A stretch of 64,000 bases of DNA from Variovorax sp. J22P240. Its GTDB lineage: Bacteria; Pseudomonadota; Gammaproteobacteria; Burkholderiales; Burkholderiaceae_C. The position numbers and the translations under genes are program-made. Numbering within the stretch: the stretch's first letter is position 1; the number at the start of each line of letters is the position of its first letter. Shown here in pieces: positions 47,559 through 56,019 of the stretch. The stretch is from contig NZ_JASZYR010000003.1 of the NCBI RefSeq assembly GCF_030316855.1, forward strand, positions 372,001 to 436,000, written 5' to 3'. The notes under the pieces were generated by a model that was not told where the DNA came from, did no database searches, and saw nothing but the letters and a program-made list of their open reading frames with translations.

Positions 47559-48740
47559 ATGAAGATCCTTCTTTACTCTCACGCTTTCTATCCCTCCACC
47601 GGCGGCGTCGAGACCGTCTCGATGGAACTGGCCGAGGGCTTCATCCACTCAGGCATGCAGTGCAAGGTCCTCACCCGCACGCCTCAGGAGCCCGGAACGA
47701 AGTTCGACTTCGAGGTCATCGACAACGCGGACAAGCGCCGCGAACGGGAACTGATCCGCTGGGCCGATGTGGTCCTTTTCAACGGGGCCAGCCTGTCTCT
47801 GCAGCCTTGGATGACGCTCATGCGCAGGCCCTTTGTCTGGGTCCACGTCGGATACCAGGCCTGCACCATCGACGGCGCGGGCTGGTCGGAAGGCGCGCCG
47901 GCGCCATTGACCCCCTGGGCCTCGGTTCGACACCATGCGAAGCGCAGCATGAAAGCCGCCGTGAAGGAGGGGTTCAAGCTGGCCATGCGCCGCTTTGTCG
48001 CGAAGCGGCTCGTGACGCGCAACGTGGCGATCACGAAGTGGATGACCAAGGCGAACCCGTTGCCGCGGCAGGTCCACATCTACAACCCGTTCCCGGTCGG
48101 CCGCTTCGCAGCCGGTTCAAGAAACGAGATCGTCGGCCCCATGTTCGATTTCATTTACCTCGGGCGACTTGTTTCCGAGAAAGGAGTCAATGTGCTGCTC
48201 CGGGCATTCGCCAAGGTGGTCGAGGCGAATCCTCCGAGCACGTCGCGGCTGCTCATCGTCGGTGATGGCGACTGCCGCTGGAGCCTCGAGACGCTCGCCA
48301 AGAAGCTCGGCATCTGGCGCCGAGTGGTCTTCGCCGGCGATCAGCGCGGCCAGGCACTGGTCGAGTACGTCTCGAAAGGCCGCATCGCCGTAGTCCCCTC
48401 GGTCTGGAACGAGCCGATGGGTGGCGTGGTCGTGGAACTGATGGCCGCCGGCCGCAACCTGATCGTGTCGGAGCGCGGCGGGCTCGCCGAGTGCCTGGGC
48501 GACGCAGGCCTGGTCTTCCCGAACGGTGACGTCGACGCGCTTGCAAGGCAGATGACGAAGCTGGTGGACGACAAGGAACTGCAGGCCCTCCAGTCGAAGC
48601 GTGCCCAAGAGCGCGCGATGGACTTCATGCCTGCACCGCTCGTGGACCAGTACATCGCGCTACTGCGCGAGATCACGAAAAAGGCCCCTCCTGAATCGGC
48701 CGCCCACGAGCAAGGCCGGCGCCAGGTGGGCACCGCCTAG
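47559..48740 (+). CDS. GT4-family glycosyltransferase
   Basis: 393-aa GT-B glycosyltransferase of family 4. It begins KILLYSHAFYPSTGGVETVSMELAEGFIHSG, a hallmark of GT4 enzymes, and contains the C-terminal donor-site motif EPMGGVVVELMAAG (E-x7-E type). A TM helix is not evident. It probably transfers a sugar onto a surface polysaccharide or lipid. It is preceded by a 286-base intergenic region without another gene. The stop overlaps that of the convergent neighbour (CTAG). Confidence 0.92.
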   Translation: MKILLYSHAFYPSTGGVETVSMELAEGFIHSGMQCKVLTRTPQEPGTKFDFEVIDNADKRRERELIRWADVVLFNGASLSLQPWMTLMRRPFVWVHVGYQACTIDGAGWSEGAPAPLTPWASVRHHAKRSMKAAVKEGFKLAMRRFVAKRLVTRNVAITKWMTKANPLPRQVHIYNPFPVGRFAAGSRNEIVGPMFDFIYLGRLVSEKGVNVLLRAFAKVVEANPPSTSRLLIVGDGDCRWSLETLAKKLGIWRRVVFAGDQRGQALVEYVSKGRIAVVPSVWNEPMGGVVVELMAAGRNLIVSERGGLAECLGDAGLVFPNGDVDALARQMTKLVDDKELQALQSKRAQERAMDFMPAPLVDQYIALLREITKKAPPESAAHEQGRRQVGTA

Positions 48741-49801
48741 ACGGTGACGCCGCTGCCAGCGCCTTGTTCGGATCCAGCGTGCACTCGGCCCGGTACCGGG
48801 TACTTCCCGCCCACCGACCCGCGCGCAAGCGCCTGAAAGGCCGCTTGCGCGGCGCTCACGCGATGCGGTTCATACCAGGCGCGAGCGTTGCTTCCGACGA
48901 CCCTCGCACGACTGTCGCCCGCGAGCGCATTGAATCCGGCAAGGAAGTGTTCGTTCGCCACCAGTCCGTCATGGGTGGCGTAGCTCGACGAAAGGAGGAT
49001 CGGGCAAACACCGTGGGCACAGTAGGCGGCGAACACACCGCTCTTGGCCACGAATTCGACCGGGTAAGCCACTGCACCGAGCCTTGCGGCCGCAAGTGCC
49101 GCGCTCACCTCGTCTGCGGAGAGCTTTCCTCGCACGGCCACCCCCTCTTCGCTGAGCCGCGCTTGCAGTGAAACATCCCCGATGGTTGGCCCGATGTCAT
49201 GGATCTGCAGCTGGCTGCGCTTCGCATAATCAAAGACCTGACCGTTGGCCCACGCGTACACCTTGCTGCGTACCTCGGCGCTGCCAAACACGACGAGAGT
49301 GTCCTGGCGTCGCCCGTCGACTGTGTCGAGTTCTCCGACATTCGAGAACACCGGCAGCACTTTGTGCGGCACCGGACCGGCATACCTGGACAGCCAGCGC
49401 GCGGACTCCTCGCGGTTGGTAACCCAGAAGTCGGCCAGCGCCACGAGTTCGCGTGCGATGCGCTTCTGCGCGCCCGAGAGCCAGAACGCAGAACTCCACG
49501 GCGGACCGGACGCGAAGAGTTCATGAAAAACCACGCCGACTTGGTTGAAGCGCGGCCGCATCTGCCGAAGCCTACGAACCAGCCAGGCCGGAACGCCTCG
49601 GGCCTGGAACCCGTAGCCACTGAAATGCACCAACAGCAAGTCGCCACTCAGCCCCGAGGTTTCCGTAGCCTCCGCCAACTCGAGCAGCGGTGCATGGAGC
49701 GGGCCACTGAGAATCGATGCGTAGTCCCGCACGCCGCCCGCCCCTGGCGGAATGATCGAATAGGAAGCCATGTTCATAGGCAGCTGAAAGCGGTCGAGCA
49801 T
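48737..49801 (-). CDS. Glycosyltransferase-like protein
   Basis: 354-aa protein with GT-B-like pattern: an N-terminal SIIPPGAGGVRDYASIL, VVFHELFASGPPW, a central VLPVFSNVGELD and a C-terminal ARLGAVAYPVEFVAKSGVFAAYCAHG. It likely moves a sugar onto a cell-surface glycan together with the convergent GT4 gene. The start is uncertain: TTG 49807, ATG 49801 and ATG 49777 are possible and no good ribosome site is seen. Its stop codon overlaps that of the neighbouring GT4 gene by three bases. Confidence 0.72.
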   Translation of the reverse strand: MLDRFQLPMNMASYSIIPPGAGGVRDYASILSGPLHAPLLELAEATETSGLSGDLLLVHFSGYGFQARGVPAWLVRRLRQMRPRFNQVGVVFHELFASGPPWSSAFWLSGAQKRIARELVALADFWVTNREESARWLSRYAGPVPHKVLPVFSNVGELDTVDGRRQDTLVVFGSAEVRSKVYAWANGQVFDYAKRSQLQIHDIGPTIGDVSLQARLSEEGVAVRGKLSADEVSAALAAARLGAVAYPVEFVAKSGVFAAYCAHGVCPILLSSSYATHDGLVANEHFLAGFNALAGDSRARVVGSNARAWYEPHRVSAAQAAFQALARGSVGGKYPVPGRVHAGSEQGAGSGVTV

Positions 49802-49842
49802 ACGCAAGATCCCGACCTCTGAGGGCCGGTGCCGAGTGCAAT

Positions 49843-49866
49843 GAAAAAGACCCGCCGAAGCGGGTC
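49843..49866 (-). terminator. Rho-independent terminator of the serine hydrolase gene
   Basis: On the minus strand a stem GACCCGC / GCGGGTC with a four-base loop (TTCG) is followed directly by TTTTT. It lies about 90 bases downstream of the serine hydrolase stop and is oriented for that gene, so it separates it from the glycosyltransferase. Confidence 0.85.
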
Positions 49867-49952
49867 AACAGCAGCCCAAGGGAGGGTGGAGGAGGAGAAG
49901 AGCGGGCTGCCAGAATCAGTGTCTGCCGCGAAACTTAGGCGATGCTTAAGCG

Positions 49953-50981
49953 TCAACGGTCGCTCGCGGAGGAGCGTTTCAGCGCAGCTGCGAAGAGCCT
50001 GGTTCGAATCAGTTGCAGGGCCTGACCTCGGCGATGCGCCTCCGCGGAAACAGTGGAGTTGGTCGCAACCACCATGTCGAGGCCCGGGTAGACCCAGACG
50101 TACTGGCCGGCGAATCCGCTGGCCATGAATGTTTGTCGTTGCGCCTTGGACGGCACGACCCACCACATGAAGCCGTAGGGCAGCGACCCCGGCGGACCGC
50201 CGGCATTCCGGGCGGTGGTCGCTTCGGCGACGAAGGAGGGCGCAAGCACTTGGCTGCCGCCCCAGAGTCCGTTCTGGAGGAACAACTGTCCGAGCTTTGC
50301 CATGTCTTCGGTGCGCATGCTCAAGCCACGCTGGTACGACGGCTCGGTCATTCCGAGGGGCGCGACCAGTTGCTCCCGCGCGAAGTCGGCCAGCGGCATT
50401 CCGGTCACCTTCCGGAGGACTTCCACCAGGATGACCACGGCTGCGTTGTCGTACGCGAATGTCTGTCCGGGAGCGCTCGTCATGGGCCGCGCCCAGCCGT
50501 CTCTGGCTCTGCCGGCGGCAGCCGTTCCGGATGGGTCGTCGACCCGGAAGCCCGCGGTCATCGTCAGCAGGTGACGCAACGTGATGTTCCGTGACCGCGG
50601 ATCGGCGTTCAACGGCGCCAGTTCAGGCACCAACTCCACCACCGGCTGATCCAGGCTCGAGATGCGTCCCTGTTGCAACGCAACCCCGACCAATGCCGAC
50701 GCGGCGCTCTTGGCGACAGACTGGACATCCCGCAAAGCATCGGGCGCGCCGTCGCGGTAGTACTGGAAGGCCACGCGGCCGCGCAAGGCGACGAAGACGC
50801 TCTGCACGTCCGGAAAACTCTCTCCAATGGCCTGTTCGATTCCCTGAAAGGCCGCCGCATCCAGTGCCTGCTCCTGCGTCGTGGACGTTCGCCATTGGGC
50901 CGCAGTGATCGGCGCCAACGACACGAGGGCCGCGAGGGCCATGCACCTCCACAGCCCGGCTCCGGATGGGATCAGCGTCAT
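49953..50981 (-). CDS. Serine hydrolase of the class C beta-lactamase family
   Basis: 342-aa secreted or periplasmic serine hydrolase. The nucleophile SxxK motif is S88-V-A-K91, the YxN motif is in FAYDNAAVV, and the third HxG/KTG-type motif may be in the C-terminal FMASGFAGQYVWVYP region. A signal peptide (WRCMALAALVSLAPITAA) is present, so it acts outside the cytoplasm. Relatives hydrolyse esters or D-peptides more often than beta-lactams. The ATG at 50981 starts it; a clear terminator follows. Confidence 0.88.
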   Translation of the reverse strand: MTLIPSGAGLWRCMALAALVSLAPITAAQWRTSTTQEQALDAAAFQGIEQAIGESFPDVQSVFVALRGRVAFQYYRDGAPDALRDVQSVAKSAASALVGVALQQGRISSLDQPVVELVPELAPLNADPRSRNITLRHLLTMTAGFRVDDPSGTAAAGRARDGWARPMTSAPGQTFAYDNAAVVILVEVLRKVTGMPLADFAREQLVAPLGMTEPSYQRGLSMRTEDMAKLGQLFLQNGLWGGSQVLAPSFVAEATTARNAGGPPGSLPYGFMWWVVPSKAQRQTFMASGFAGQYVWVYPGLDMVVATNSTVSAEAHRRGQALQLIRTRLFAAALKRSSASDR

Positions 50982-51177
50982 CTGATTGGCTCCTCAGTGG
51001 CAAGTTCGCGTGTGATCGTGAAAACGGCGTCGTTCGTTTGCGCGATGCTACAGTCCGCCGCTCCTTCCATGATGGCTGTCTCCACACGCTCCAACGCGAG
51101 GTTCGAGTTCCTCGAATTCGTTGGCACGGAGACCGAGGCTGAAACCGCTTTCGCTGACCATCGCTCTCCCTTCTCCA

Positions 51178-52764
51178 ATGACTTCCTACGATTTCGATGT
51201 TCTCATCGTCGGCAGCGGCCTGGCCGGTCTCAGCGCCGCATTGCATCTGGCCGGCACACACCGCGTTGCCGTCCTCACCAAGCGCGCGCTGAGCGATGGC
51301 GCGAGCCAATGGGCGCAGGGCGGCATCGCCGCAGTGCTGAGTGAAGGCGACTCCATCCAGGCGCATGTCGATGACACGCTGGTCGCCGGCGCCGGCCTCT
51401 GCGATCTGGCGGCCACGCGCTTCGTGGTGGAGCGTGCGCCGGAGGCCATCGCCTGGTTGCGCGCGCTCGGCGTACCGTTCTCGGAAGAGGACGGCTCCCT
51501 GCACCTGACGCGCGAAGGCGGACACAGCCAGCGTCGCGTGGCGCACGTGACCGATGCGACCGGGGCGGCCGTGCAGCGGTGTCTCATCGATGCGGTGCGG
51601 CGCACGCCGAACATCACGCTGTTCGAAGGCCACGCGCTGGTCGACCTGATCACCGGCTCGAAGCTGGGCTTGCCCGACAAGGGGTGCCAGGGCCTGCATG
51701 CGTTGGACATCGCGACCGACCAGGTGGTGGCCTTCCGAGCTCCCCACACCATCCTGGCGACCGGCGGCGCGGGCAAGGTCTACCTCTACACGACCAACCC
51801 CGACACGGCCACGGGCGATGGCATCGCGGCGGCATGGCGCGCAGGCTGCCGCGTCTCGAACATGGAGTTCATCCAGTTCCACCCGACCTGCCTCTATCAC
51901 CCCTTCGCCAAGTCCTTCCTGATCAGCGAAGCCGTGCGCGGAGAGGGGGGTCTTCTCAAGCTGCCCGCATCGGCGGGCGGCACCCGCTTCATGCCCGGCC
52001 ACGACGAGCGTGCCGAGCTGGCGCCACGCGACGTGGTGGCGCGCGCCATCGATTTCGAGATGAAGAAGCATGGGCTGGACTGCGTGTACCTCGACATCTC
52101 GCACCAGCCTCCTGCGTTTCTCCAGGAGCACTTTCCGAACATCCTGGCGCGCTGCGCCGAACTCGGCATCGACATCACGCGCGGACCCATACCGGTGGTG
52201 CCCGCCGCGCACTACACCTGCGGCGGAGTCGTTACCGACCTGAGCGGCCGCACCGACATTGCAGGCCTCTACGCCATCGGCGAGACCGCCTGCACCGGCC
52301 TCCATGGCGCCAATCGCCTGGCAAGCAACTCGCTGGTCGAGTGCATGGTGTTCGCACGCGCCGCAGCAGAAGCCATCGGCGCCGCACCGGCACGCCGGTT
52401 GGCCGACCTGCCGCCGTGGGACCACAGCCGCGTCACCGACGCCGACGAGATCGTCGTCCTCTCGCACAACTGGGACGAGTTGCGGCGATTCATGTGGGAC
52501 TACGTGGGCATCGTGCGTACCGACAAGCGCCTGGAGCGCGCGGCGCATCGCATCGCGCTACTGCGCAGCGAGATCGACGAGTTCTACGGACAGTTCCGCA
52601 TCACGCCGGACCTGCTCGAACTGCGCAACCTCGTGCAAGTCGCGGCGCTGATCGTGCAGTCGGCGCAGTCGCGCCAGGAGAGCCGCGGCCTGCACTTCAG
52701 TCGCGACCATCCCTCGCTCGCCGCATCGGCGATACCGACGGTCCTGGTGCCGGCTTCAAGCTGA
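51178..52764 (+). CDS. nadB: L-aspartate oxidase
   Basis: 528-aa FAD flavoprotein that oxidises L-aspartate to iminoaspartate, the first step of NAD biosynthesis from aspartate. It has the FAD motif DVLIVGSGLAGLSAAL at the N terminus, ASQWAQGGIAAVL, the active-site region EFIQFHPTCLYHP, the EAVRGEGGLLKL segment, and the HYTCGGVVTDLSGRTDIAGLYAIGE motif common to the succinate dehydrogenase/fumarate reductase family. The ATG at 51178 fits the family start. nadA and nadC are not in the window. Confidence 0.97.
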   Translation: MTSYDFDVLIVGSGLAGLSAALHLAGTHRVAVLTKRALSDGASQWAQGGIAAVLSEGDSIQAHVDDTLVAGAGLCDLAATRFVVERAPEAIAWLRALGVPFSEEDGSLHLTREGGHSQRRVAHVTDATGAAVQRCLIDAVRRTPNITLFEGHALVDLITGSKLGLPDKGCQGLHALDIATDQVVAFRAPHTILATGGAGKVYLYTTNPDTATGDGIAAAWRAGCRVSNMEFIQFHPTCLYHPFAKSFLISEAVRGEGGLLKLPASAGGTRFMPGHDERAELAPRDVVARAIDFEMKKHGLDCVYLDISHQPPAFLQEHFPNILARCAELGIDITRGPIPVVPAAHYTCGGVVTDLSGRTDIAGLYAIGETACTGLHGANRLASNSLVECMVFARAAAEAIGAAPARRLADLPPWDHSRVTDADEIVVLSHNWDELRRFMWDYVGIVRTDKRLERAAHRIALLRSEIDEFYGQFRITPDLLELRNLVQVAALIVQSAQSRQESRGLHFSRDHPSLAASAIPTVLVPASS

Positions 52765-52879
52765 ACGAGTGGCCGCTGAATCCGGGTCTGGGCGAGACCG
52801 CACGCATCCGTGCGCGCCCGGATAGCCGGTGTCCGCAAGTTCTTCTAGTCTCCAGGCATTTGAACAAGGAGGGAAGGCC

Positions 52880-53920
52880 GTGAGAACCTCTGTGCCAGTC
52901 CGACGATTTCAAGCCGCGTGGTGCTTGGCGCTGTATGCGCTGTTCCTATTGCTGACCGGCTGCGCATCGGTCAAGCCCGATCCGCTTCCTTCCTGGAACG
53001 AGGGCAGCACGAAGCAGTCCATCATCGGCTTCGTGGCCAAGGTCACGACGCCGGGTTCGCCGGACTTCGTGCCGGTTCCCGAGCGCATCGCGACCTTCGA
53101 CAACGACGGCACGTTGTGGGCCGAGCAGCCGTTGTATTCGCAGGCCTTCTTCATCCTCGATCGCGTCAAGGTGCTCGCGCCCCAGCATCCCGAGTGGAGG
53201 ACGCAAGAGCCGTTCGCCTCGGTGCTGAAGGGTGACGTCAGAGGCGCGATGGCCGGGGGCGAAAAATCGATCCTTGCATTGGTGGGGGCCACCAGCACCG
53301 GTATGTCGACGGCGGAGTTCGACGCACTGGTGCTCGACTGGCTGGCCACGGCGAAGCATCCGAGATTCAACCAGCCCTACTCGTCGATGGTGTATCAGCC
53401 GATGATCGAACTGCTGACCTATCTGCGGGCCAACGGCTTCAAGACTTTCATCGTCTCGGGCGGCGGCATGGCCTTCATGCGGCCGTGGACGGAGAAGGTG
53501 TACGGCGTGCCGCCGGAGCAGGTCGTGGGCAGCAGCGGGAAGACGCAGTACGAAATGCGCGGCAGCGCTCCGGTCATCATGCGGCTGGCCGAACTGAACT
53601 TCATCGACGACGGACCCGGCAAGCCGGTGGCCATCAACACCCACATCGGTCGCCGGCCCATCTTCGCGTTCGGCAATTCCGACGGTGACCTGCAGATGCT
53701 GCAGTGGACGGCCGCCGGCACAGGCGCGCGCTTCATGGGCATCGTCCACCATACCGACGCTGCGCGCGAATGGGCTTACGACAGCAACTCCAGCGTCGGC
53801 AAGCTCAGTGCATCGACGCTCGACATTGCACGCACCAAGGGCTGGACTGTCGTCGACATGAAGCGGGATTGGGCGGTGGTGTTCCCGTTCCAGGCCGGGC
53901 AGGCGGCGAGCCCCCGCTGA
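52880..53920 (+). CDS. HAD-like lipoprotein
   Basis: 346-aa predicted lipoprotein with the phosphatase signature. The GTG at 52880 has a strong AAGGAGGG site. The lipobox LLTGC is near residue 27. HAD motif I is ATFDNDGTLW (FDNDGT), motif II is near FKTFIVSGGG, and motif IV is FAFGNSDGDLQML. Similar periplasmic HAD proteins act on phosphorylated small compounds, but the substrate is unknown. The export of a HAD enzyme as a lipoprotein is less common than the cytosolic form. Confidence 0.87.
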   Translation: MRTSVPVRRFQAAWCLALYALFLLLTGCASVKPDPLPSWNEGSTKQSIIGFVAKVTTPGSPDFVPVPERIATFDNDGTLWAEQPLYSQAFFILDRVKVLAPQHPEWRTQEPFASVLKGDVRGAMAGGEKSILALVGATSTGMSTAEFDALVLDWLATAKHPRFNQPYSSMVYQPMIELLTYLRANGFKTFIVSGGGMAFMRPWTEKVYGVPPEQVVGSSGKTQYEMRGSAPVIMRLAELNFIDDGPGKPVAINTHIGRRPIFAFGNSDGDLQMLQWTAAGTGARFMGIVHHTDAAREWAYDSNSSVGKLSASTLDIARTKGWTVVDMKRDWAVVFPFQAGQAASPR

Positions 53921-54039
53921 ATCATCCACCTGCGAATTGCGCCTGCAGCGCTGCTCGGCCTCGACGGCCGAGGGTTTCCAGCTTTGCTGGCCGTATCCGC
54001 ATCGGCATACTTGCGTCCCCCACGACAACAAGGAAATCC

Positions 54040-54642
54040 ATGTCAGCAGGCGGCTTTCACGTGCATGGCCCGCACGACCACGAACTCGAGCACGCTGGTA
54101 CCCACGGCGACTCCGAATCGACTTCCCCAACTGGCCGCAAGAACATGACCAGCCAGATCGCGGTGTGCACTGCCGTCATTGCCACGGTGGGGGCGCTCTT
54201 TGCGTACATGGGCGGGCTCACGCAAGCCAACGCGGGGCTCTACAAGAACAACGCGGGCATGAAGAAAACCGAGGCCTCCAACCAATGGAACTACTTTCAG
54301 TCGAAGAGCACGAAACAGTCCCTTGCGGAGTTCGCCAGGGACACGTCGCCCGACGACCGCAAGCAAGTCTGGCAGACCAAGGTTTCCCGATACGAGCAGG
54401 AGAAAGCCGAAATCCTGCTCGTTGCGCAAAAGCTCGAGGCCGAGGCCAACGATTGGGACCAGAAATCGGAGGCCCAGATGCACCAGCATCATCGCTGGGC
54501 GCAAGCGACGACTGCGCTGCAGGTCTCCATCGCCTTGGCTGCCATGGCGTTGCTGACAAGGAAAAGGTGGCTGGAGTGGGGGATGCTTGCGGTTGCAGGC
54601 ATTGGCCTGGTCATTGGTGCACTTGCAGCAGTGCACGTTTGA
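54040..54642 (+). CDS. DUF4337 membrane protein with His-rich N terminus
   Basis: 200-aa protein with DUF4337 features. The first 25 residues are histidine-rich (FHVHGPHDHELEHAGTHGD), followed by a TM helix (TSQIAVCTAVIATVGALFAYM, about 36-56), a charged helical region (KKTEASNQWNYFQSKSTKQSLAEFA ...), and two C-terminal TM segments (TTALQVSIALAAMALLT and WGMLAVAGIGLVIGAL). The histidines may bind metal, although this is inferred only from composition. The ATG has an AAGGAAA site. It is likely a stand-alone gene. Confidence 0.9.
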   Translation: MSAGGFHVHGPHDHELEHAGTHGDSESTSPTGRKNMTSQIAVCTAVIATVGALFAYMGGLTQANAGLYKNNAGMKKTEASNQWNYFQSKSTKQSLAEFARDTSPDDRKQVWQTKVSRYEQEKAEILLVAQKLEAEANDWDQKSEAQMHQHHRWAQATTALQVSIALAAMALLTRKRWLEWGMLAVAGIGLVIGALAAVHV

Positions 54643-54666
54643 AAGTCATCGCCTCCCGCTCATCGC

Positions 54667-55431
54667 ATGAACCAGCACCCCCAAACCGACCCGCGCCCGG
54701 CACGCACCGAGCGCGAGGTTCGCGTCGACCTCGCCGCGGCCTACCGCATGGCTGCGCAGACCGGCTGGGATGACACCGTCTACACCCATCTGTCGGCCAG
54801 CGTTCCCGGTGAGCCGGGCCATTACCTGCTGAACCCGTTCGGTGCGACCTTCGACGAGATCACTGCGTCGAGCCTGGTCAAGGTCAACGTGCGCGGCGAG
54901 GTGGTCGATGGTTCCGGCGCCCGGGTGAACCCGAGCGGCTTCGCGATCCACGGCGCGGTGCATGCCGCGCGACCTGAGATCGAGTGCGTGATCCACCTGC
55001 ACACACCCTGGGGCGTGGCGTTGTCGATGCTGCCGAACGGCCTGCAGCCGACCTCGCAATACGCGATGCGCCTGCACCGGCGGCTCGGCCGCCACGCCTA
55101 CGAAGGGCTGGCGCTCGGTGTCGATGAGCAACATCGGCTCGTCGAGGACCTCGGTGCGCTCGACGGCTTGATCCTCGATAACCACGGCACGCTGGTCGTC
55201 GGTCGCACAGTGGCCGAAGCCTGGATGCTGATGCACCTGCTCGAGCGCGCAGCGCAGGCGCAACTGCGCGCGATGGGGGCCACCGGCGGCGAGGTGCGCG
55301 TGGTCAGCGACGAACTCGCTGCACGCACCTATGGTGAATGGGTCGGCGACGGCAGCGAATGGGATGGCGACATGGAATGGCCGGCCCTGGTGCGGCGGCT
55401 CGACCGGACCGCGCCCGGCTATCGGGATTGA
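54667..55431 (+). CDS. Class II aldolase/adducin family protein
   Basis: 254-aa protein of the class II aldolase fold, Zn-dependent. Markers are the N-terminal EVRVDLAAAYRMAAQTGWDDTVYTHLSASVP, the HLHTPWGVALSML segment with His metal ligands, and ILDNHGTLVVGRTVAEAWMLMHLLERAAQAQL at the C terminus. It usually cuts or forms a carbon-carbon bond next to a carbonyl. It is 29 bases upstream of the tautomerase gene and likely co-transcribed with it. Confidence 0.92.
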   Translation: MNQHPQTDPRPARTEREVRVDLAAAYRMAAQTGWDDTVYTHLSASVPGEPGHYLLNPFGATFDEITASSLVKVNVRGEVVDGSGARVNPSGFAIHGAVHAARPEIECVIHLHTPWGVALSMLPNGLQPTSQYAMRLHRRLGRHAYEGLALGVDEQHRLVEDLGALDGLILDNHGTLVVGRTVAEAWMLMHLLERAAQAQLRAMGATGGEVRVVSDELAARTYGEWVGDGSEWDGDMEWPALVRRLDRTAPGYRD

Positions 55432-55460
55432 CTGATCGAAGCTTCAACTGGAGAACTCAC

Positions 55461-55664
55461 ATGCCCACCATCCGCGTCGAATTGTTCGAGGGTCGCACGA
55501 TCGAGCAGAAGCGCGCCCTCGCGCAGGCCTTGACCGAGGCCACTGTGCGCACATTGGGCGGTTCGCCCGAAGCTGTCGACATCCTGTTCTACGACATCGC
55601 GAAGCACGACTGGGCGACCGGTGGCAAGCTCTGGAGCGAGCCTGCGTCGCCGCCGGCCGGCTGA
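55461..55664 (+). CDS. 4-oxalocrotonate tautomerase-family protein
   Basis: 67-aa tautomerase. After removal of Met the N-terminal Pro (PTIRVELFEGRTIEQKRALAQALTEATVRTLG) is the catalytic base of the family, and the C-terminal part DILFYDIAKHDWATGGKLW fits. It converts keto and enol forms of small acids. The ATG at 55461 has the ribosome site TGGAGAA. It is downstream of the class II aldolase gene, which may supply its substrate. Confidence 0.9.
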   Translation: MPTIRVELFEGRTIEQKRALAQALTEATVRTLGGSPEAVDILFYDIAKHDWATGGKLWSEPASPPAG

Positions 55665-55706
55665 GTCCGACCCCTTGAGCCGGGATGGCGATGCGTGGTC
55701 TCGCCG

Positions 55707-55934
55707 CTAGGGCGACCGATGCAGGCGCGGCGCGGACAGCGCGTCGAAACTGTTCTGGAGCGCCTCGTTGACGTCGCGCCATCGCGTCGACAGGTTGCCG
55801 GCCTCCAGCGCGGACTGCAGCGCGCGCACGTCCTTCGCGCTCGGTGCCACCTTGATTTGAGCAATCGCCGCCGTGGTGTTGCCGGCCTGCAGCAGTGCCA
55901 GGACCTTCTTTACCCACTCGTTCGGTCGTGCCAT
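55707..55934 (-). CDS. Small hypothetical helical protein
   Basis: 75-aa protein, not recognised. Its sequence MARPNEWVKKVLALLQAGNTTAAIAQIKVAPSAKDVRALQSALEAG is mostly helical and resembles a small repeat scaffold, with the last part NLSTRWRDVNEALQNSFDALS also helical. No signal or membrane segment is present. The ATG at 55934 lacks a strong ribosome site. It is convergent with the tautomerase gene and divergent from the DUF3500 gene. Confidence 0.7.
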   Translation of the reverse strand: MARPNEWVKKVLALLQAGNTTAAIAQIKVAPSAKDVRALQSALEAGNLSTRWRDVNEALQNSFDALSAPRLHRSP

Positions 55935-56019
55935 GAGTTGCGTTGGTTGTGCGTCGGGCGGCCAATGTACACCCGCACTCTGGTCCCCAGCCCCCAACTC
56001 AGGCATTCTTGCGCCAACC

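Noticed and set aside
49951..50981. Serine hydrolase considered as a resistance-type beta-lactamase
   Set aside because: It has the SxxK and YxN motifs of the broad family, but the third motif is not clear and no ampR-like regulator is present. A general serine hydrolase is safer.
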